From contig NZ_BMFZ01000012.1 in the NCBI RefSeq assembly GCF_014639435.1, positions 1 to 64,000 of the forward strand: DNA of 64,000 nt. The letters are read 5' to 3'. Shown piece by piece: positions 39,268-50,046 of the stretch. Under the pieces are notes generated by a model, which made no database searches, was not told where the DNA came from, and worked only from the letters and a program-made list of their open reading frames with translations. Source of the DNA: Hafnia psychrotolerans. Its GTDB lineage: Bacteria > Pseudomonadota > Gammaproteobacteria > Enterobacterales > Enterobacteriaceae. Every line of letters starts with the position of its first letter. Within the stretch, counting starts at the first letter, position 1. The position numbers and the translations under genes were made by a program.

Positions 39268-40461
39268 GTGTTCCAACATGTCGATGCCTACGCAGGTGAC
39301 CCGATCCTGTCGCTGATGGACAGTTTCAAAAATGACCCAAGAGACAAGAAGGTTAATCTGAGCATCGGTCTGTATTACGACGAGCAAGGTATTATTCCCC
39401 AACTTAGCTCCGTGGAAGTGGCTGAAAATCAGATGAACGCGCTGCCGCAAACCGCCTCGGTTTACCTGCCGATGGATGGCCTGCCCGCCTACCGCAGCGC
39501 TATTCAGACGTTGTTATTCGGCGCGGAACATCCGGCTCTGCAACAAAACCGTATTGCGACCATTCAGACTGTCGGCGGTTCGGGCGCACTGAAGGTGGGT
39601 GCTGATTTCCTCAAGTTTTATTTCCCGAATTCTGAGGTGTGGGTCAGCGATCCCACCTGGGAAAATCATGTGGCTATTTTTGGCGGCGCCGGTTTCAAGG
39701 TTCATACCTACCCCTATTTTGATCCCGAAAGTCTGGGCGTGAATTTTGCCGGAATGTTAGACAGCCTGAAAAGCCTTGCCGCGCAAAGCATCGTGCTGCT
39801 GCACCCGTGTTGCCACAATCCGACCGGCTCGGATCTGACGCCAGCCCAGTGGGACCAAGTGATTGAAGTGGCCAAACAACGCGATTTAATTCCGTTCCTC
39901 GACATCGCGTATCAGGGGTTTGGCGCCGGTATTGACGAAGACGCCTATGCTATTCGCGCCATGGCAGCTGCGGGTGTGACTTGCTTTGTTAGCAACTCCT
40001 TCTCGAAAATTTTCTCACTGTATGGTGAGCGCGTGGGCGGGCTATCTGTGGTCTGTGAAAACAGCGAAGCCGCAGGCCGTGTGTTGGGCCAGCTAAAAGC
40101 CACCGTGCGCCGTAATTACTCCAGCCCGCCGAATTTCGGTGCGCAAGTGGTGGCAAAAGTGCTGGGCGATGCCCATCTGAAAGCGCAATGGCTGGATGAA
40201 GTAGAAAGCATGCGCATCCGTATTCTGGAAATGCGTCAGACGCTGGTTAACAGCCTGAAAGTCGCGTTACCTGGGCGCAATTTTGATTACCTGCTGCAAC
40301 AGCGTGGCATGTTCAGCTACACCGGTTTCAGCGTGGCGCAGGTCGATCGTCTGCGTGAAGAGTTCGGTGTGTACCTGATTGCCAGTGGCCGCGTCTGCAT
40401 GGCGGGTCTGAATTACCACAACGTGAAACAGGTCGCCGATGCGTTCGCCGCCGTGCAGTAA
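39268..40461 (+). CDS. tyrB: Aromatic amino acid aminotransferase TyrB
   Basis: PLP enzyme for the last step of tyrosine and phenylalanine synthesis, also acting on aspartate and leucine. The PLP lysine is in [15 protein letters not shown] (about residues 243-257), with SDPTWENH and CCHNPTG. A GTG start at 39268 behind AGGAGG (39254-39259) gives 397 residues, exactly the E. coli length; an upstream start would add ten. No convincing TyrR box was found upstream. Confidence 0.95.
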   Translation: MFQHVDAYAGDPILSLMDSFKNDPRDKKVNLSIGLYYDEQGIIPQLSSVEVAENQMNALPQTASVYLPMDGLPAYRSAIQTLLFGAEHPALQQNRIATIQTVGGSGALKVGADFLKFYFPNSEVWVSDPTWENHVAIFGGAGFKVHTYPYFDPESLGVNFAGMLDSLKSLAAQSIVLLHPCCHNPTGSDLTPAQWDQVIEVAKQRDLIPFLDIAYQGFGAGIDEDAYAIRAMAAAGVTCFVSNSFSKIFSLYGERVGGLSVVCENSEAAGRVLGQLKATVRRNYSSPPNFGAQVVAKVLGDAHLKAQWLDEVESMRIRILEMRQTLVNSLKVALPGRNFDYLLQQRGMFSYTGFSVAQVDRLREEFGVYLIASGRVCMAGLNYHNVKQVADAFAAVQ

Positions 40462-40583
40462 TATTCTCGTCTGATTTACTCTTCATCATGCCAATAAGGG
40501 CTGACAGCAATGTTGGCCTTTTTTGAACTACGCTGAGACATTAAACGTCTGTTTTTTGCTCACCTCAATGGAGAAAATGAAAT

Positions 40584-40937
40584 ATGACCAGTACGGAACT
40601 GCTTGATTATTGCCTGGCCAAGCCCGGCGCGGAGGAAACGCAAAATAACCAGCGTGGTGCCAATCAGATCAAAGTGGCGGATGTGATGTTTGCCATGCTG
40701 TGCCAATGCAATGGGCGGGAAGCGATTTCGCTCAAAACCAGCGCTGAGCTTGCCGACGATCTGCGTGCTAAGCACAGCTGTATTATTCCCGGCGATCACC
40801 TGAACAAAACCCACTGGAATACTATCTATCTTGATGGCGAACTGCCGGACTCGCAGTTCTATTATTTGATCGATGGTTCGTATCAGATGGTAGTGTCATC
40901 ACTGCCGGAGGCAGTGCGCCACGGGCTGGGCATTTAA
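40584..40937 (+). CDS. yjbR: YjbR (MmcQ/YjbR family)
   Basis: 117-residue protein of the MmcQ/YjbR family with a double-wing, CyaY-like fold that may bind DNA. ELLDYCLAKPGAEETQ, QIKVADVMFAM, AISLKTSAEL and HLNKTHWNTIYLDGELPDSQ follow E. coli YjbR closely. Cellular role unknown. It keeps its E. coli place between tyrB and uvrA, but yjbQ and aphA are absent and an accessory block follows. Confidence 0.9.
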   Translation: MTSTELLDYCLAKPGAEETQNNQRGANQIKVADVMFAMLCQCNGREAISLKTSAELADDLRAKHSCIIPGDHLNKTHWNTIYLDGELPDSQFYYLIDGSYQMVVSSLPEAVRHGLGI

Positions 40938-40941
40938 CGGG

Positions 40942-41856
40942 TCACCAGCTTCCCGTGGCCATCGTCGTGGGAGAATATTGCACGTGAAGACCACGCCAGG
41001 GCAATGCCCCACGAAAGCGCCACGTGCGAGCGATATCCATACACCAATAGCGTTGTGCGCCGTCGGGGCCGTTCAGTGCGCCAGGTTGCCAGAGGATCTC
41101 AGTGGTGCCTTGCAGATGCAAAATATCGCTATTATCGAAATCAGGAAACAGCAGTGCGGCACGCGGCTGAGCCAGTAAATTTCCCAGCGTGTTCATGTAG
41201 TTATTTCCACTGAAATCCGGTATCCATAATCGGTTGCCTTCAATTTTTACAAACCCCGGCTTTCCTCCACGGTGTGAGACATCAGCACCGCCCTGTGGTT
41301 TATCGCCGTGGGCGTGGGTGGCAACAAAAAAAGTGTCGGCACCGGCGATCAGTCTGCGCGCGTCATCGTCCAGCGTGACCAGATCTTCTCTGAGCGGCAG
41401 CGGATTTTGCCTTGTGCTCTCCACCAGTTCGCGAATCTGAATATACTTCGGGCAGTTACCAAAACTCTGATCGACGACGATCTCGATCCGGTTTTTATCC
41501 ATCCGGCCGATCCTGCCGTTAACGCGGTTGCGTCGCCGGTTGGAAAAGTCGATCCCCAAAAGACCGATCTCTTTGCCGGAATGCATTGCCGCCAGAGCTG
41601 GATCATCCTGCCTGCGCGGGGCGTTAATGCGTAAATGGGTGGCATCTGGCGAACGGATAAAACCCGGCTGTCCGGTGAGCAGCGTCGCCAGCGGCCAACC
41701 ATTTTCATCGAGGGTAGAGGCCAGCACATAGGGTAAACCGGCAAAAAAATCGCGGTGCTGCTCCGGCATGGCTGAGCGAATCGGGGCGCTGACGATATCC
41801 AACTGTGCCAGTGCCTGAGCCCGTCGCTCACCAGGATGAAATACCCTGTCTTTCAT
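40942..41856 (-). CDS. Pyridoxamine 5'-phosphate oxidase-family flavoprotein
   Basis: 304-residue protein with a split-barrel flavin-binding pattern. LPYVLASTLDENGWPLATLLTGQPGF near the N-terminus and ADTFFVATHAHGDKPQGGADVSHRGGKPGFV in the middle are typical of PNPOx-like FMN oxidoreductases. The start at 41856 (MKDRVFHPGE) has a strong AAAGGAGG site; longer frames run into the upstream GST gene. It is 23 bases behind the GST gene on the same strand. Substrate unknown; redox or detoxification is inferred. Confidence 0.7.
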   Translation of the reverse strand: MKDRVFHPGERRAQALAQLDIVSAPIRSAMPEQHRDFFAGLPYVLASTLDENGWPLATLLTGQPGFIRSPDATHLRINAPRRQDDPALAAMHSGKEIGLLGIDFSNRRRNRVNGRIGRMDKNRIEIVVDQSFGNCPKYIQIRELVESTRQNPLPLREDLVTLDDDARRLIAGADTFFVATHAHGDKPQGGADVSHRGGKPGFVKIEGNRLWIPDFSGNNYMNTLGNLLAQPRAALLFPDFDNSDILHLQGTTEILWQPGALNGPDGAQRYWCMDIARTWRFRGALPWRGLHVQYSPTTMATGSW

Positions 41857-41879
41857 GCGGCCTCCTTTTATACCGATAA

Positions 41880-42500
41880 CTATTGCGCGATGGTCGGCAG
41901 CGGAAGTTCGGGCTGAGGCTGATAGCCAGGCAGAGCTGCGATACGTGCCAGCCAGCGGCGGATGGCGGGATAGGGCTCCAGGGAGAGGCCACCTTCTGGC
42001 GCTGCGCGAACATAGCTGAAGCAAGCCAGATCGGCGATGGTCACCTGACCGGTTGCCAGAAAGTCATGCTGACTCAGATGCTGTTCGAGATGCGGAAAGA
42101 ACAAGCCGGCGATCGCGACGGAAGCATCGTAGTCTTCTGGCGCGTTGAACTGTGCCACCATGCGGGCAGCCGCCACGCCGTAGCGGATTTCTCCGGCGGC
42201 TTTCGACAGCCATAGCTGCACCTGCGCCGCCTGTACTGCATCCTCCGGTAGCCAGTGACTGTCCGGCGCATAGCGCTTCACCAGATACACCAGAATAGCG
42301 TTGCTGTCGGTCAGCACCAGACCATCATCAATCAGTACCGGGATTTGCCCCATTGGACTGAATTGTTGAAATTCGGTGGTGAGGCGTACGCTGGCCGGGG
42401 CCTCTTTGGCTTCAAACGGCAAGTTCAGCATGTTGAGTAACAGAACGACGCGGTGGCAGTGTCCGGAAAGCGGAGTGCCATAAAGCTGAATAGGGTGCAT
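41880..42500 (-). CDS. Glutathione S-transferase family protein
   Basis: 206-residue cytoplasmic GST. The thioredoxin-like N-terminal half includes YGTPLSGHCHRVVLLLNML and the cis-proline GQIPVL, then LTDSNAILVYL. The helical C-terminal half contains VTIADLACFSYV. It heads a two-gene minus-strand operon with the flavoprotein and is divergent from a LysR regulator. Substrate not predictable. Confidence 0.82.
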   Translation of the reverse strand: MHPIQLYGTPLSGHCHRVVLLLNMLNLPFEAKEAPASVRLTTEFQQFSPMGQIPVLIDDGLVLTDSNAILVYLVKRYAPDSHWLPEDAVQAAQVQLWLSKAAGEIRYGVAAARMVAQFNAPEDYDASVAIAGLFFPHLEQHLSQHDFLATGQVTIADLACFSYVRAAPEGGLSLEPYPAIRRWLARIAALPGYQPQPELPLPTIAQ

Positions 42501-42600
42501 GTGTCTTCTCCTCTATCGATTTGCACCCAGATTACTCTTGCAACAAACGAAGCGAATCCGTAAAGATTGAAAGTGACTATTTCGTTTTGTGGAAGAATTT

Positions 42601-43500
42601 ATGGATCGTTTGGATGAGTTAGAGATTTTCGTCGCCGTCCTGCAATACGGTAGCCTGGCGGAAGCCGCGCGGAGAACCCGGCGTTCTGCCCCGGCGATTA
42701 CCCGCGCTATTGCCTCACTCGAACAGCGCTTTGGTGCGCGGCTGGTTGAACGCACCACGCGACGGCTGGCTCCAACGGAAGCGGGCGTACGGCTGGCAGA
42801 GCACGCACAGGTGCTGCTCTGCCATTACCAAGAGGCGCTGTTCGACACCACTGAAACCCAACTTAGCGGCCTGCTACGCATTACCGCACCCGTGCAGTTT
42901 GGCCGTAAACATGTCGCGCCGCTGGTGATGGAGTTCCTGCGGTTGCATCCCGATATACAGATTGATATGGTGCTTAATGACCGTAATTTGGAGTTGATCG
43001 ACGAAGGGCTGGACCTCGCGGTGCGCATCGGTCATCTGGAGGACTCCGGCAAAGTGGCGCGCAGAGTGGGCCAGGTCACCCGTATGCTGGTCGCTAGCCC
43101 GGCCTATCTGCAACAGTATGGCAACCCCTTACAACCAGCGGAGTTGGCACAACATCAAACCATTGTTGGTACCCTGAGATCACCACGTAATGAGTGGCGC
43201 TTCGGCCCCAATGAGGATGGCCTGCGGGTGAAGTTGTCGCCACGCCTGTTGCTCAATGATGTCGAATCGCAACTGCTAGCGGTGCGTGCGGGTTATGGTA
43301 TAGCGCGGCTGCTGAGTTATCAGGTTGCTGACGATCTGGCCGCCGGAACCTTGGTCAGACTGCTGCCCGAGGCCGAGCCGTCACCGATGCCGGTTCAACT
43401 GGTGGTGCAGAATATTCAGCGAATCCCAAGAAAAGTCAGAACCTTCTGGGACTTTGCGTGGGAAAGATTGAGTCAGCTGTCGCAGACCCACCGTGCATAA
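42601..43500 (+). CDS. LysR-family transcriptional regulator
   Basis: 299 residues. The N-terminal winged helix is typical (LDELEIFVAVLQYGSLAEAARR then PAITRAIASLEQRFGARL), followed by a type-2 binding-protein-like effector domain from about residue 90. The start at 42601 (MDRLDE) follows GGAAG at 42590-42594. Its divergent position 100 bases from the GST/flavoprotein pair suggests that it controls them. Effector unknown. Confidence 0.85.
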   Translation: MDRLDELEIFVAVLQYGSLAEAARRTRRSAPAITRAIASLEQRFGARLVERTTRRLAPTEAGVRLAEHAQVLLCHYQEALFDTTETQLSGLLRITAPVQFGRKHVAPLVMEFLRLHPDIQIDMVLNDRNLELIDEGLDLAVRIGHLEDSGKVARRVGQVTRMLVASPAYLQQYGNPLQPAELAQHQTIVGTLRSPRNEWRFGPNEDGLRVKLSPRLLLNDVESQLLAVRAGYGIARLLSYQVADDLAAGTLVRLLPEAEPSPMPVQLVVQNIQRIPRKVRTFWDFAWERLSQLSQTHRA

Positions 43501-43531
43501 TCCGTCATTATCAGACAGACATCTGGGTTGA

Positions 43532-44749
<1,218 letters not shown>

Positions 44750-44791
44750 TGGGTAAGTCATGCCGCGGAAGTGGCGTGACTTCAGCAATCC

Positions 44792-44820
44792 AAGGCCTTC
44801 CCCGGTGGGAAGGCCTTTTT
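44792..44820 (+). terminator. Terminator between the esterase gene and uvrA
   Basis: AAGGCCTTCCC (44792-44802) pairs perfectly with GGGAAGGCCTT (44807-44817), loop CGGT, followed by T. It ends the esterase transcript nine bases before the uvrA stop. Confidence 0.85.
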
Positions 44821-44828
44821 CATGGCGG

Positions 44829-47684
44829 TTAAGCCGACTTCTTCGCCTTCTGCTTATGGTGCTCAAGCAAAGGTTTCAGGAAGCGCGCGGTGTGTGACTC
44901 TTTACACTCGGCGACGGTCTCTGGCGTACCGGCGACCAAAATCTCGCCGCCGCCACTGCCGCCCTCTGGCCCGAGATCGACAATCCAGTCCGCAGTTTTA
45001 ATCACGTCCAGATTGTGTTCAATCACCACGATGGTATTACCCTGATCGCGAAGCTGATGCAAAACCGCCAGCAGTTGCTGGATATCGGCAAAGTGCAGGC
45101 CGGTAGTCGGTTCATCGAGAATATACAGTGTCTGGCCGGTGCCGCGTTTAGACAGCTCTCGCGCCAGTTTTACGCGCTGAGCTTCACCACCGGAGAGCGT
45201 GGTCGCTGACTGGCCCAGACAGATGTATGTCAGACCGACGTCCATCAGGGTTTGCAGCTTACGCGCCAGGGCAGGAACGGCATCGAAGAAATCGCGGGCC
45301 TCTTCAATGGTCATTTCCAGCACTTCGTGGATGCTCTTGCCTTTATATTTAATCTCCAGCGTTTCGCGGTTATAGCGTTTGCCACGGCACTGATCGCACG
45401 GCACATAAATATCCGGTAGGAAGTGCATCTCGACTTTGATCACGCCATCGCCCTGACAGGCCTCACAGCGCCCGCCCTTGACGTTAAAGCTGAAACGCCC
45501 TGGGTTGTAGCCACGCGCACGAGATTCCGGCACACCGGCAAACAGTTCGCGTACCGGCGTAAAAATACCGGTGTAGGTCGCCGGATTGGAACGCGGTGTA
45601 CGGCCAATTGGGCTCTGATCGATATCGATGACTTTATCGAAGTGTGCCAGACCGTCAATTTCCCGGTAAGGCGCCGCTTCGGCCAGCGTCGCGCCGTTGA
45701 GTTCGCATTGTGCCAGCGGGAACAGTGTGTCGTTAATGAGCGTCGATTTACCCGAGCCGGACACGCCGGTAATGCAGGTAAACAGGCCGACCGGCAGCGT
45801 CAGTGTGACATCTTTCAGGTTATTGCCTCTGGCCCCGGAAAGCTTCAGCACTTTGGTTGGGTCAGCCGGTACGCGGTGTTCCGGCAGGGCGATTTCGCGT
45901 TTGCCACTGAGGAACTGACCCGTGAGCGACTCTGGCACCGCCATGATCTGATCAACGGTCCCTTCGGCGACGACATGACCGCCGTGTACACCAGCACCGG
46001 GACCGATATCAATCACGTGATCGGCGGCGCGGATGGCATCTTCGTCGTGCTCAACCACGATCACGGTGTTACCGAGGTCGCGCAGGTGGACCAGCGTCTC
46101 GAGCAAACGTTCGTTATCGCGCTGATGCAGGCCAATAGACGGCTCATCCAGCACGTACATGACGCCCACCAGACCGGCGCCAATCTGGCTCGCCAGACGA
46201 ATACGCTGTGCTTCACCGCCGGAGAGCGTTTCCGCCGAACGGGACAGCGACAGATAATTCAGGCCGACGTTCACCAGGAACTTCAGGCGATCGCCAATCT
46301 CTTTCATCACCTTCTCGGCGATCTGTGCCCGTTGGCCACTGAGCTTCATATTGCGGAAGAAATCCAATGCGTGACCGATGCTGAAATCGGAAATTTCTGG
46401 CAGCGTGGTCTCTTCAACAAATACGTTGCGTGCTTCTTCGCGCAGGCGGGTGCCTTTACAAGACGAGCAGGAGCGGTTGCTGATATATTTCGACAGTTCT
46501 TCACGCACCGCGCTGGATTCCGTCTCTTTATAACGCCGCTCCATATTATGTAGAACACCTTCGAACGGGTGACGGCGAATCGAGGTATCACCACGGTCAT
46601 TGATGTATTTAAACTCGATAGTGTCTTTGCCGGAACCTTGCAGAATAGCGTGTCTCACGTCGCTGCTCAGATCGTTATAGGGCGCTTCCACGTCAAATTT
46701 GTAGTGCTCGCCTAACGAACGCAGCATCTGGAAATAGTAGAAATTACGGCGATCCCAGCCGCGTATGGCGCCACCTGCCAGCGACAGTTCAGGGTTTTGT
46801 ACCACGCGTTCCGGATCGAAGAATTGCTGCACACCCAGACCGTCGCAGGTAGGGCAGGCACCGGCCGGGTTGTTGAACGAGAACATCCGGGGTTCCAGTT
46901 CACTCATGCTATAGCCGCAAATCGGGCAGGCGAAGTTGGCAGAGAACAGCATCGCTTCCGCTTTTGGGTCATCCATGTCGGCAACCACGGCCGTACCGCC
47001 GGAGAGCTCAAGTGCAGTTTCAAAGGACTCGGCCAGACGCTGCGCGATGTCATCGCGGACTTTAAAGCGATCAACCACGACTTCGATGGTATGTTTCTTC
47101 TGTAACTCCAGTTTCGGCGGATCGGACAAATCGCAGACCTCGCCGTCGATACGTGCACGGATGTAACCTTGTGACGCCAGGTTTTCCAGCGTTTTAGTGT
47201 GCTCGCCTTTGCGATCTTTGATAATTGTCGCCAGCAGCATCAGGCGTGCGCCTTCTGGCTGTGCCAGCACGTTATCCACCATCTGGCTGACGGTCTGGGC
47301 TGACAGCGGCACACCGTGCTCCGCGCAGCGCGGTTCGCCCACGCGGGCAAACAACAGGCGCAGATAGTCGTGGATTTCGGTGATGGTACCGACGGTCGAA
47401 CGCGGGTTGTGCGACGTCGACTTTTGCTCAATAGAAATTGCCGGAGAGAGGCCCTCGATATGATCGACGTCCGGTTTTTCCATTAAAGATAAAAATTGGC
47501 GGGCATAAGCAGACAGCGACTCTACGTAGCGGCGCTGGCCTTCTGCATAGAGCGTGTCAAACGCCAGTGAAGATTTGCCTGAACCCGATAAGCCGGTGAC
47601 AACAATCAGTTTGTCGCGCGGGATAATCAGGTTGATATTCTTGAGATTATGGGTGCGTGCGCCCCGAACTTCGATCTTATCCAT
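44829..47684 (-). CDS. uvrA: Excinuclease ABC subunit A (UvrA)
   Basis: DNA-damage recognition ATPase of nucleotide excision repair. It has two ABC ATPase halves (Walker [10 protein letters not shown] near residue 31 and GVSGSGKST near 640) and two zinc modules (CPICG...CPTCDG and CEACQGDG...CDQCRG). Both LSGGEAQR signatures are intact. It has 951 residues, about ten more than E. coli, the excess being a basic C-terminal tail ending [10 protein letters not shown]. Near the second signature, ICLGQSATT has Cys where E. coli has Arg. Divergent from ssb with a LexA box between. Confidence 0.95.
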   Translation of the reverse strand: MDKIEVRGARTHNLKNINLIIPRDKLIVVTGLSGSGKSSLAFDTLYAEGQRRYVESLSAYARQFLSLMEKPDVDHIEGLSPAISIEQKSTSHNPRSTVGTITEIHDYLRLLFARVGEPRCAEHGVPLSAQTVSQMVDNVLAQPEGARLMLLATIIKDRKGEHTKTLENLASQGYIRARIDGEVCDLSDPPKLELQKKHTIEVVVDRFKVRDDIAQRLAESFETALELSGGTAVVADMDDPKAEAMLFSANFACPICGYSMSELEPRMFSFNNPAGACPTCDGLGVQQFFDPERVVQNPELSLAGGAIRGWDRRNFYYFQMLRSLGEHYKFDVEAPYNDLSSDVRHAILQGSGKDTIEFKYINDRGDTSIRRHPFEGVLHNMERRYKETESSAVREELSKYISNRSCSSCKGTRLREEARNVFVEETTLPEISDFSIGHALDFFRNMKLSGQRAQIAEKVMKEIGDRLKFLVNVGLNYLSLSRSAETLSGGEAQRIRLASQIGAGLVGVMYVLDEPSIGLHQRDNERLLETLVHLRDLGNTVIVVEHDEDAIRAADHVIDIGPGAGVHGGHVVAEGTVDQIMAVPESLTGQFLSGKREIALPEHRVPADPTKVLKLSGARGNNLKDVTLTLPVGLFTCITGVSGSGKSTLINDTLFPLAQCELNGATLAEAAPYREIDGLAHFDKVIDIDQSPIGRTPRSNPATYTGIFTPVRELFAGVPESRARGYNPGRFSFNVKGGRCEACQGDGVIKVEMHFLPDIYVPCDQCRGKRYNRETLEIKYKGKSIHEVLEMTIEEARDFFDAVPALARKLQTLMDVGLTYICLGQSATTLSGGEAQRVKLARELSKRGTGQTLYILDEPTTGLHFADIQQLLAVLHQLRDQGNTIVVIEHNLDVIKTADWIVDLGPEGGSGGGEILVAGTPETVAECKESHTARFLKPLLEHHKQKAKKSA

Positions 47685-47826
47685 TCATTATTCCCGGATT
47701 GACGTGATAGCTCACCGTGCCGATGACCGTCGGTAAATCTGGCATTACTTCGGCCAACGAATCGGGCACAGAGAAGAACGTAACGCGCAATTATGACACA
47801 AATCACAGTCTATGCCACCCTGGAAC

Positions 47827-47842
47827 CTGAATGTATATCCAG
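47827..47842. promoter_or_regulatory. LexA box in the uvrA-ssb intergenic region
   Basis: CTG-AATGTATATC-CAG fits the SOS box rule CTG-N10-CAG. In E. coli the uvrA-ssb divergent promoter region also carries a LexA box. The remaining 325-base gap holds no other gene. Confidence 0.75.
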
Positions 47843-48009
47843 TACTCGATGTAACCCTGGATGGTTTGCGGAATAAACTGGAAAGAATGCTTCAACCTTT
47901 TACATCCGTGGTACGAAGGCAACGTTTTGTGGTTATAATGACGCGAAGTGAATCCCTCACACCCCAAATTGTGGTTTCAACCACGACATACCTCATCAGG
48001 AGAATCCAC

Positions 48010-48564
48010 ATGGCCAGCAGAGGCGTAAACAAAGTCATTCTCATCGGTAACCTGGGTCAAGACCCGGAAGTTCGTTACATGCCTAACGGCGGTGCCGTTG
48101 CCAACATCACGCTGGCAACCTCCGAAAGCTGGCGTGACAAAGCCACCGGCGAGCAGAAAGAAAAGACTGAATGGCACCGCGTTGTGCTGTTTGGCAAATT
48201 AGCCGAAGTCGCAGGCGAATACCTGAAGAAAGGTTCACAGGTTTACATTGAAGGTGCGCTGCAAACCCGTAAATGGACCGATCAGGCTGGCGTTGAAAAA
48301 TACACAACCGAAGTTGTCGTTAACATTGGCGGCACCATGCAGATGTTGGGTGGACGTGCCGGTGGTGGCGCACCTGCGGGTGGCGGTCAGCCAGCAGCGG
48401 GTGGCCAGTCAGGCAGTCAGCAAGGCGGTTGGGGTCAGCCTCAGCAGCCACAAGGTGGTAATCAGTTCAGCGGTGGCCAGCAGGCTCGTCCAGCTGCGCA
48501 AAACAACGCGCCAGCACAGAGCAACGAACCTCCGATGGATTTCGACGACGATATCCCGTTCTGA
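48010..48564 (+). CDS. ssb: Single-stranded DNA-binding protein
   Basis: Essential tetrameric protein that coats single-stranded DNA in replication and repair. The OB fold spans residues 1-110 ([35 protein letters not shown]-like core, [12 protein letters not shown]). A Gly/Gln-rich linker follows, and the acidic tip MDFDDDIPF recruits partner proteins. The start at 48010 follows AGGAGA; a longer in-frame extension upstream is non-coding promoter DNA. 184 residues. Confidence 0.96.
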   Translation: MASRGVNKVILIGNLGQDPEVRYMPNGGAVANITLATSESWRDKATGEQKEKTEWHRVVLFGKLAEVAGEYLKKGSQVYIEGALQTRKWTDQAGVEKYTTEVVVNIGGTMQMLGGRAGGGAPAGGGQPAAGGQSGSQQGGWGQPQQPQGGNQFSGGQQARPAAQNNAPAQSNEPPMDFDDDIPF

Positions 48565-48588
48565 TTGCTTCCCTCTGAGCATCAATGT

Positions 48589-48630
48589 CAGAAACACAAA
48601 AAGCCCCTCGCGGGGCTTTTTGTGTTTCTG
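48589..48630 (+). terminator. ssb terminator
   Basis: A perfect 19-base inverted repeat (48589-48607 with 48612-48630, loop TCGC) has five T inside the 3' arm. It is strong on the plus strand and possibly works in both directions. Confidence 0.9.
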
Positions 48631-48702
48631 GTGTGTCGCGACGCCCTACCAGACTGACTTATTGCGCCAGGTTGACCTCTTGTAAAGCCTCAGCCCGGAA
48701 TT

Positions 48703-49272
48703 TTAGATCACAAACTTTGTCCCTTTCACTACAATTTGTGCAAACTGCAAATGATGCATAAACTCACGCAAAATCAACAATGTCGCGGCGAAGTCGTTAC
48801 CGTTGGGGATGCCTTCGAAGCTCGCAGGGCGACCGCTGATCACCAGCGCCAGACGATCGAATGTGCGTTCGACGGCATCGACTGACAGCGGCATCGCTTC
48901 GTTTTCTGCCACGCCAGCCAAACGGGCGATGGCGCGAATATCATTGTCGTTGCTCACCAGTCTGGCGGCTGAGGGAATGTCATGACGGATGCGCATGATC
49001 TCATCCTCGACCACCATAATGGCCGTTTCCATTTCATCCGGTGTCGGCGGCGTGTGATGGAAATAGCCCAGCGAGGTCAGTTGGGAACCCAGCGTTAATA
49101 GCCGCTCTATCACGTCACCGTTTTCTTTGCGCACCGTCACCTTGGTCTCTTCGCTGCCAATATGTAATAAAACCGTTGATAGGGTCATCAGTATCTTTGC
49201 CTCGGGATGTGTCAGCGATCGTTCAACGTACTCCGGTTCATCTCGATTAGGCAATCCTCGCGCAATGCTCAT
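48703..49272 (-). CDS. Hypothetical protein resembling the C-terminal half of a Ppx/GppA domain
   Basis: 189 residues, no clear named family. The order of motifs resembles the second lobe of exopolyphosphatase/GppA: LHIGSEETKVTV in place of the phosphate-2 loop GGGST, LTLGSQLTSLGYFHHTPPTP like the LPLG...F..DPP segment, SNDNDIRAIARLAG like the GGT-RALA loop, then a C-terminal helix region. The N-terminal lobe and catalytic Glu/Gly residues are absent or changed, so enzymatic activity is doubtful. It is 13 bases behind the tautomerase gene in the same direction. Family link is my inference. Confidence 0.4.
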   Translation of the reverse strand: MSIARGLPNRDEPEYVERSLTHPEAKILMTLSTVLLHIGSEETKVTVRKENGDVIERLLTLGSQLTSLGYFHHTPPTPDEMETAIMVVEDEIMRIRHDIPSAARLVSNDNDIRAIARLAGVAENEAMPLSVDAVERTFDRLALVISGRPASFEGIPNGNDFAATLLILREFMHHLQFAQIVVKGTKFVI

Positions 49273-49285
49273 TCAGGCTTTATCC

Positions 49286-49666
49286 TCAGGCGTACTGTGC
49301 TTCACCGTTGCCGAAGGACCAGTTCTCTTTCGGCACTTCGACCAGACTGATGAAAACATCTTCGAGACGCATGCCGGTGTGCTCGTGAAGGCCATAGGCA
49401 ACCGAGTGATAAAAGGCTTTCTTCATCTCTTGCGTGCGGCCGCTGTTCAGCGTCACCTGTATCACAATGCAGTTCTGAGTACGCTCAATCCCGAGGTAGT
49501 CGGGCGAGATCATCATCTCTTCAGGCGTGTGCTCAGCAAAAATAATAAAACGGTCATTTTCCGGCGCCTTAAGGTGGCTTATCAATGCGTTATAAATCAC
49601 GTCACCGATAGCTTTGCGGAAGGTGCCGGGTTTGCCTTCAATCATATCAACACGAACTAATGGCAT
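49286..49666 (-). CDS. Tautomerase family protein
   Basis: 126-residue protein of the 4-oxalocrotonate tautomerase superfamily. The mature N-terminus would begin with the catalytic proline (MPLVRVDM). The two-beta-alpha-beta-like halves (GTFRKAIGDVIYNAL and RTQEMKKAFYHSVAYGL) resemble the longer tautomerase_2 group. Substrate unknown. It forms a small minus-strand operon with the following gene. The 380-base gap on its other side holds a terminator but no gene. Confidence 0.75.
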   Translation of the reverse strand: MPLVRVDMIEGKPGTFRKAIGDVIYNALISHLKAPENDRFIIFAEHTPEEMMISPDYLGIERTQNCIVIQVTLNSGRTQEMKKAFYHSVAYGLHEHTGMRLEDVFISLVEVPKENWSFGNGEAQYA

Positions 49667-49975
49667 GGTACGTCCTTAAAAGAGTACTTAATGAATGCGA
49701 AAGAGTGCGCGTCTTCGTTGCGGCGCGTTGCCTGTCAGGTATGAACAGTTCACGGAGTAAAGTCTAGCTGAATTTTCCCCGCTCTCGCATTCTGACTCAA
49801 TTCAGCATGGTTTCGGTTTGATGAAACATGCTCAGCCCGGCTTTTCTGGCGAACATGACCCGATTATCCAGCAGGATCACCGCAAGGTACGCAACCTATT
49901 GCGAGGGTGTGGGTATTGCCCTGCGGTGATTTTTATTGCAGGGAGCTCCGAAGTTATGTGTCGCTATCTGGTCGC

Positions 49976-50010
49976 AAAAAAATGGCGCAGAATGATGAAT
50001 TCTGCGCCGT
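49976..50010 (-). terminator. Terminator of the reductase gene at 50047-51162
   Basis: On the minus strand, GGCGCAGAAT arms (50008-49999 with 49993-49984) are followed by a run of seven T (49982-49976, shown as A on the plus strand). It is 38 bases beyond the reductase stop. Confidence 0.8.
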
Positions 50011-50046
50011 CTCGCTGCGTGGCATCAATCTCTCACGGTAACGTGC

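Noticed and set aside
45423-46553. A 376-codon open frame on the plus strand opposite uvrA
   Set aside because: It lies entirely antisense to uvrA, has no family resemblance and no proper ribosome site; long antisense frames are expected opposite GC-rich coding sequence.
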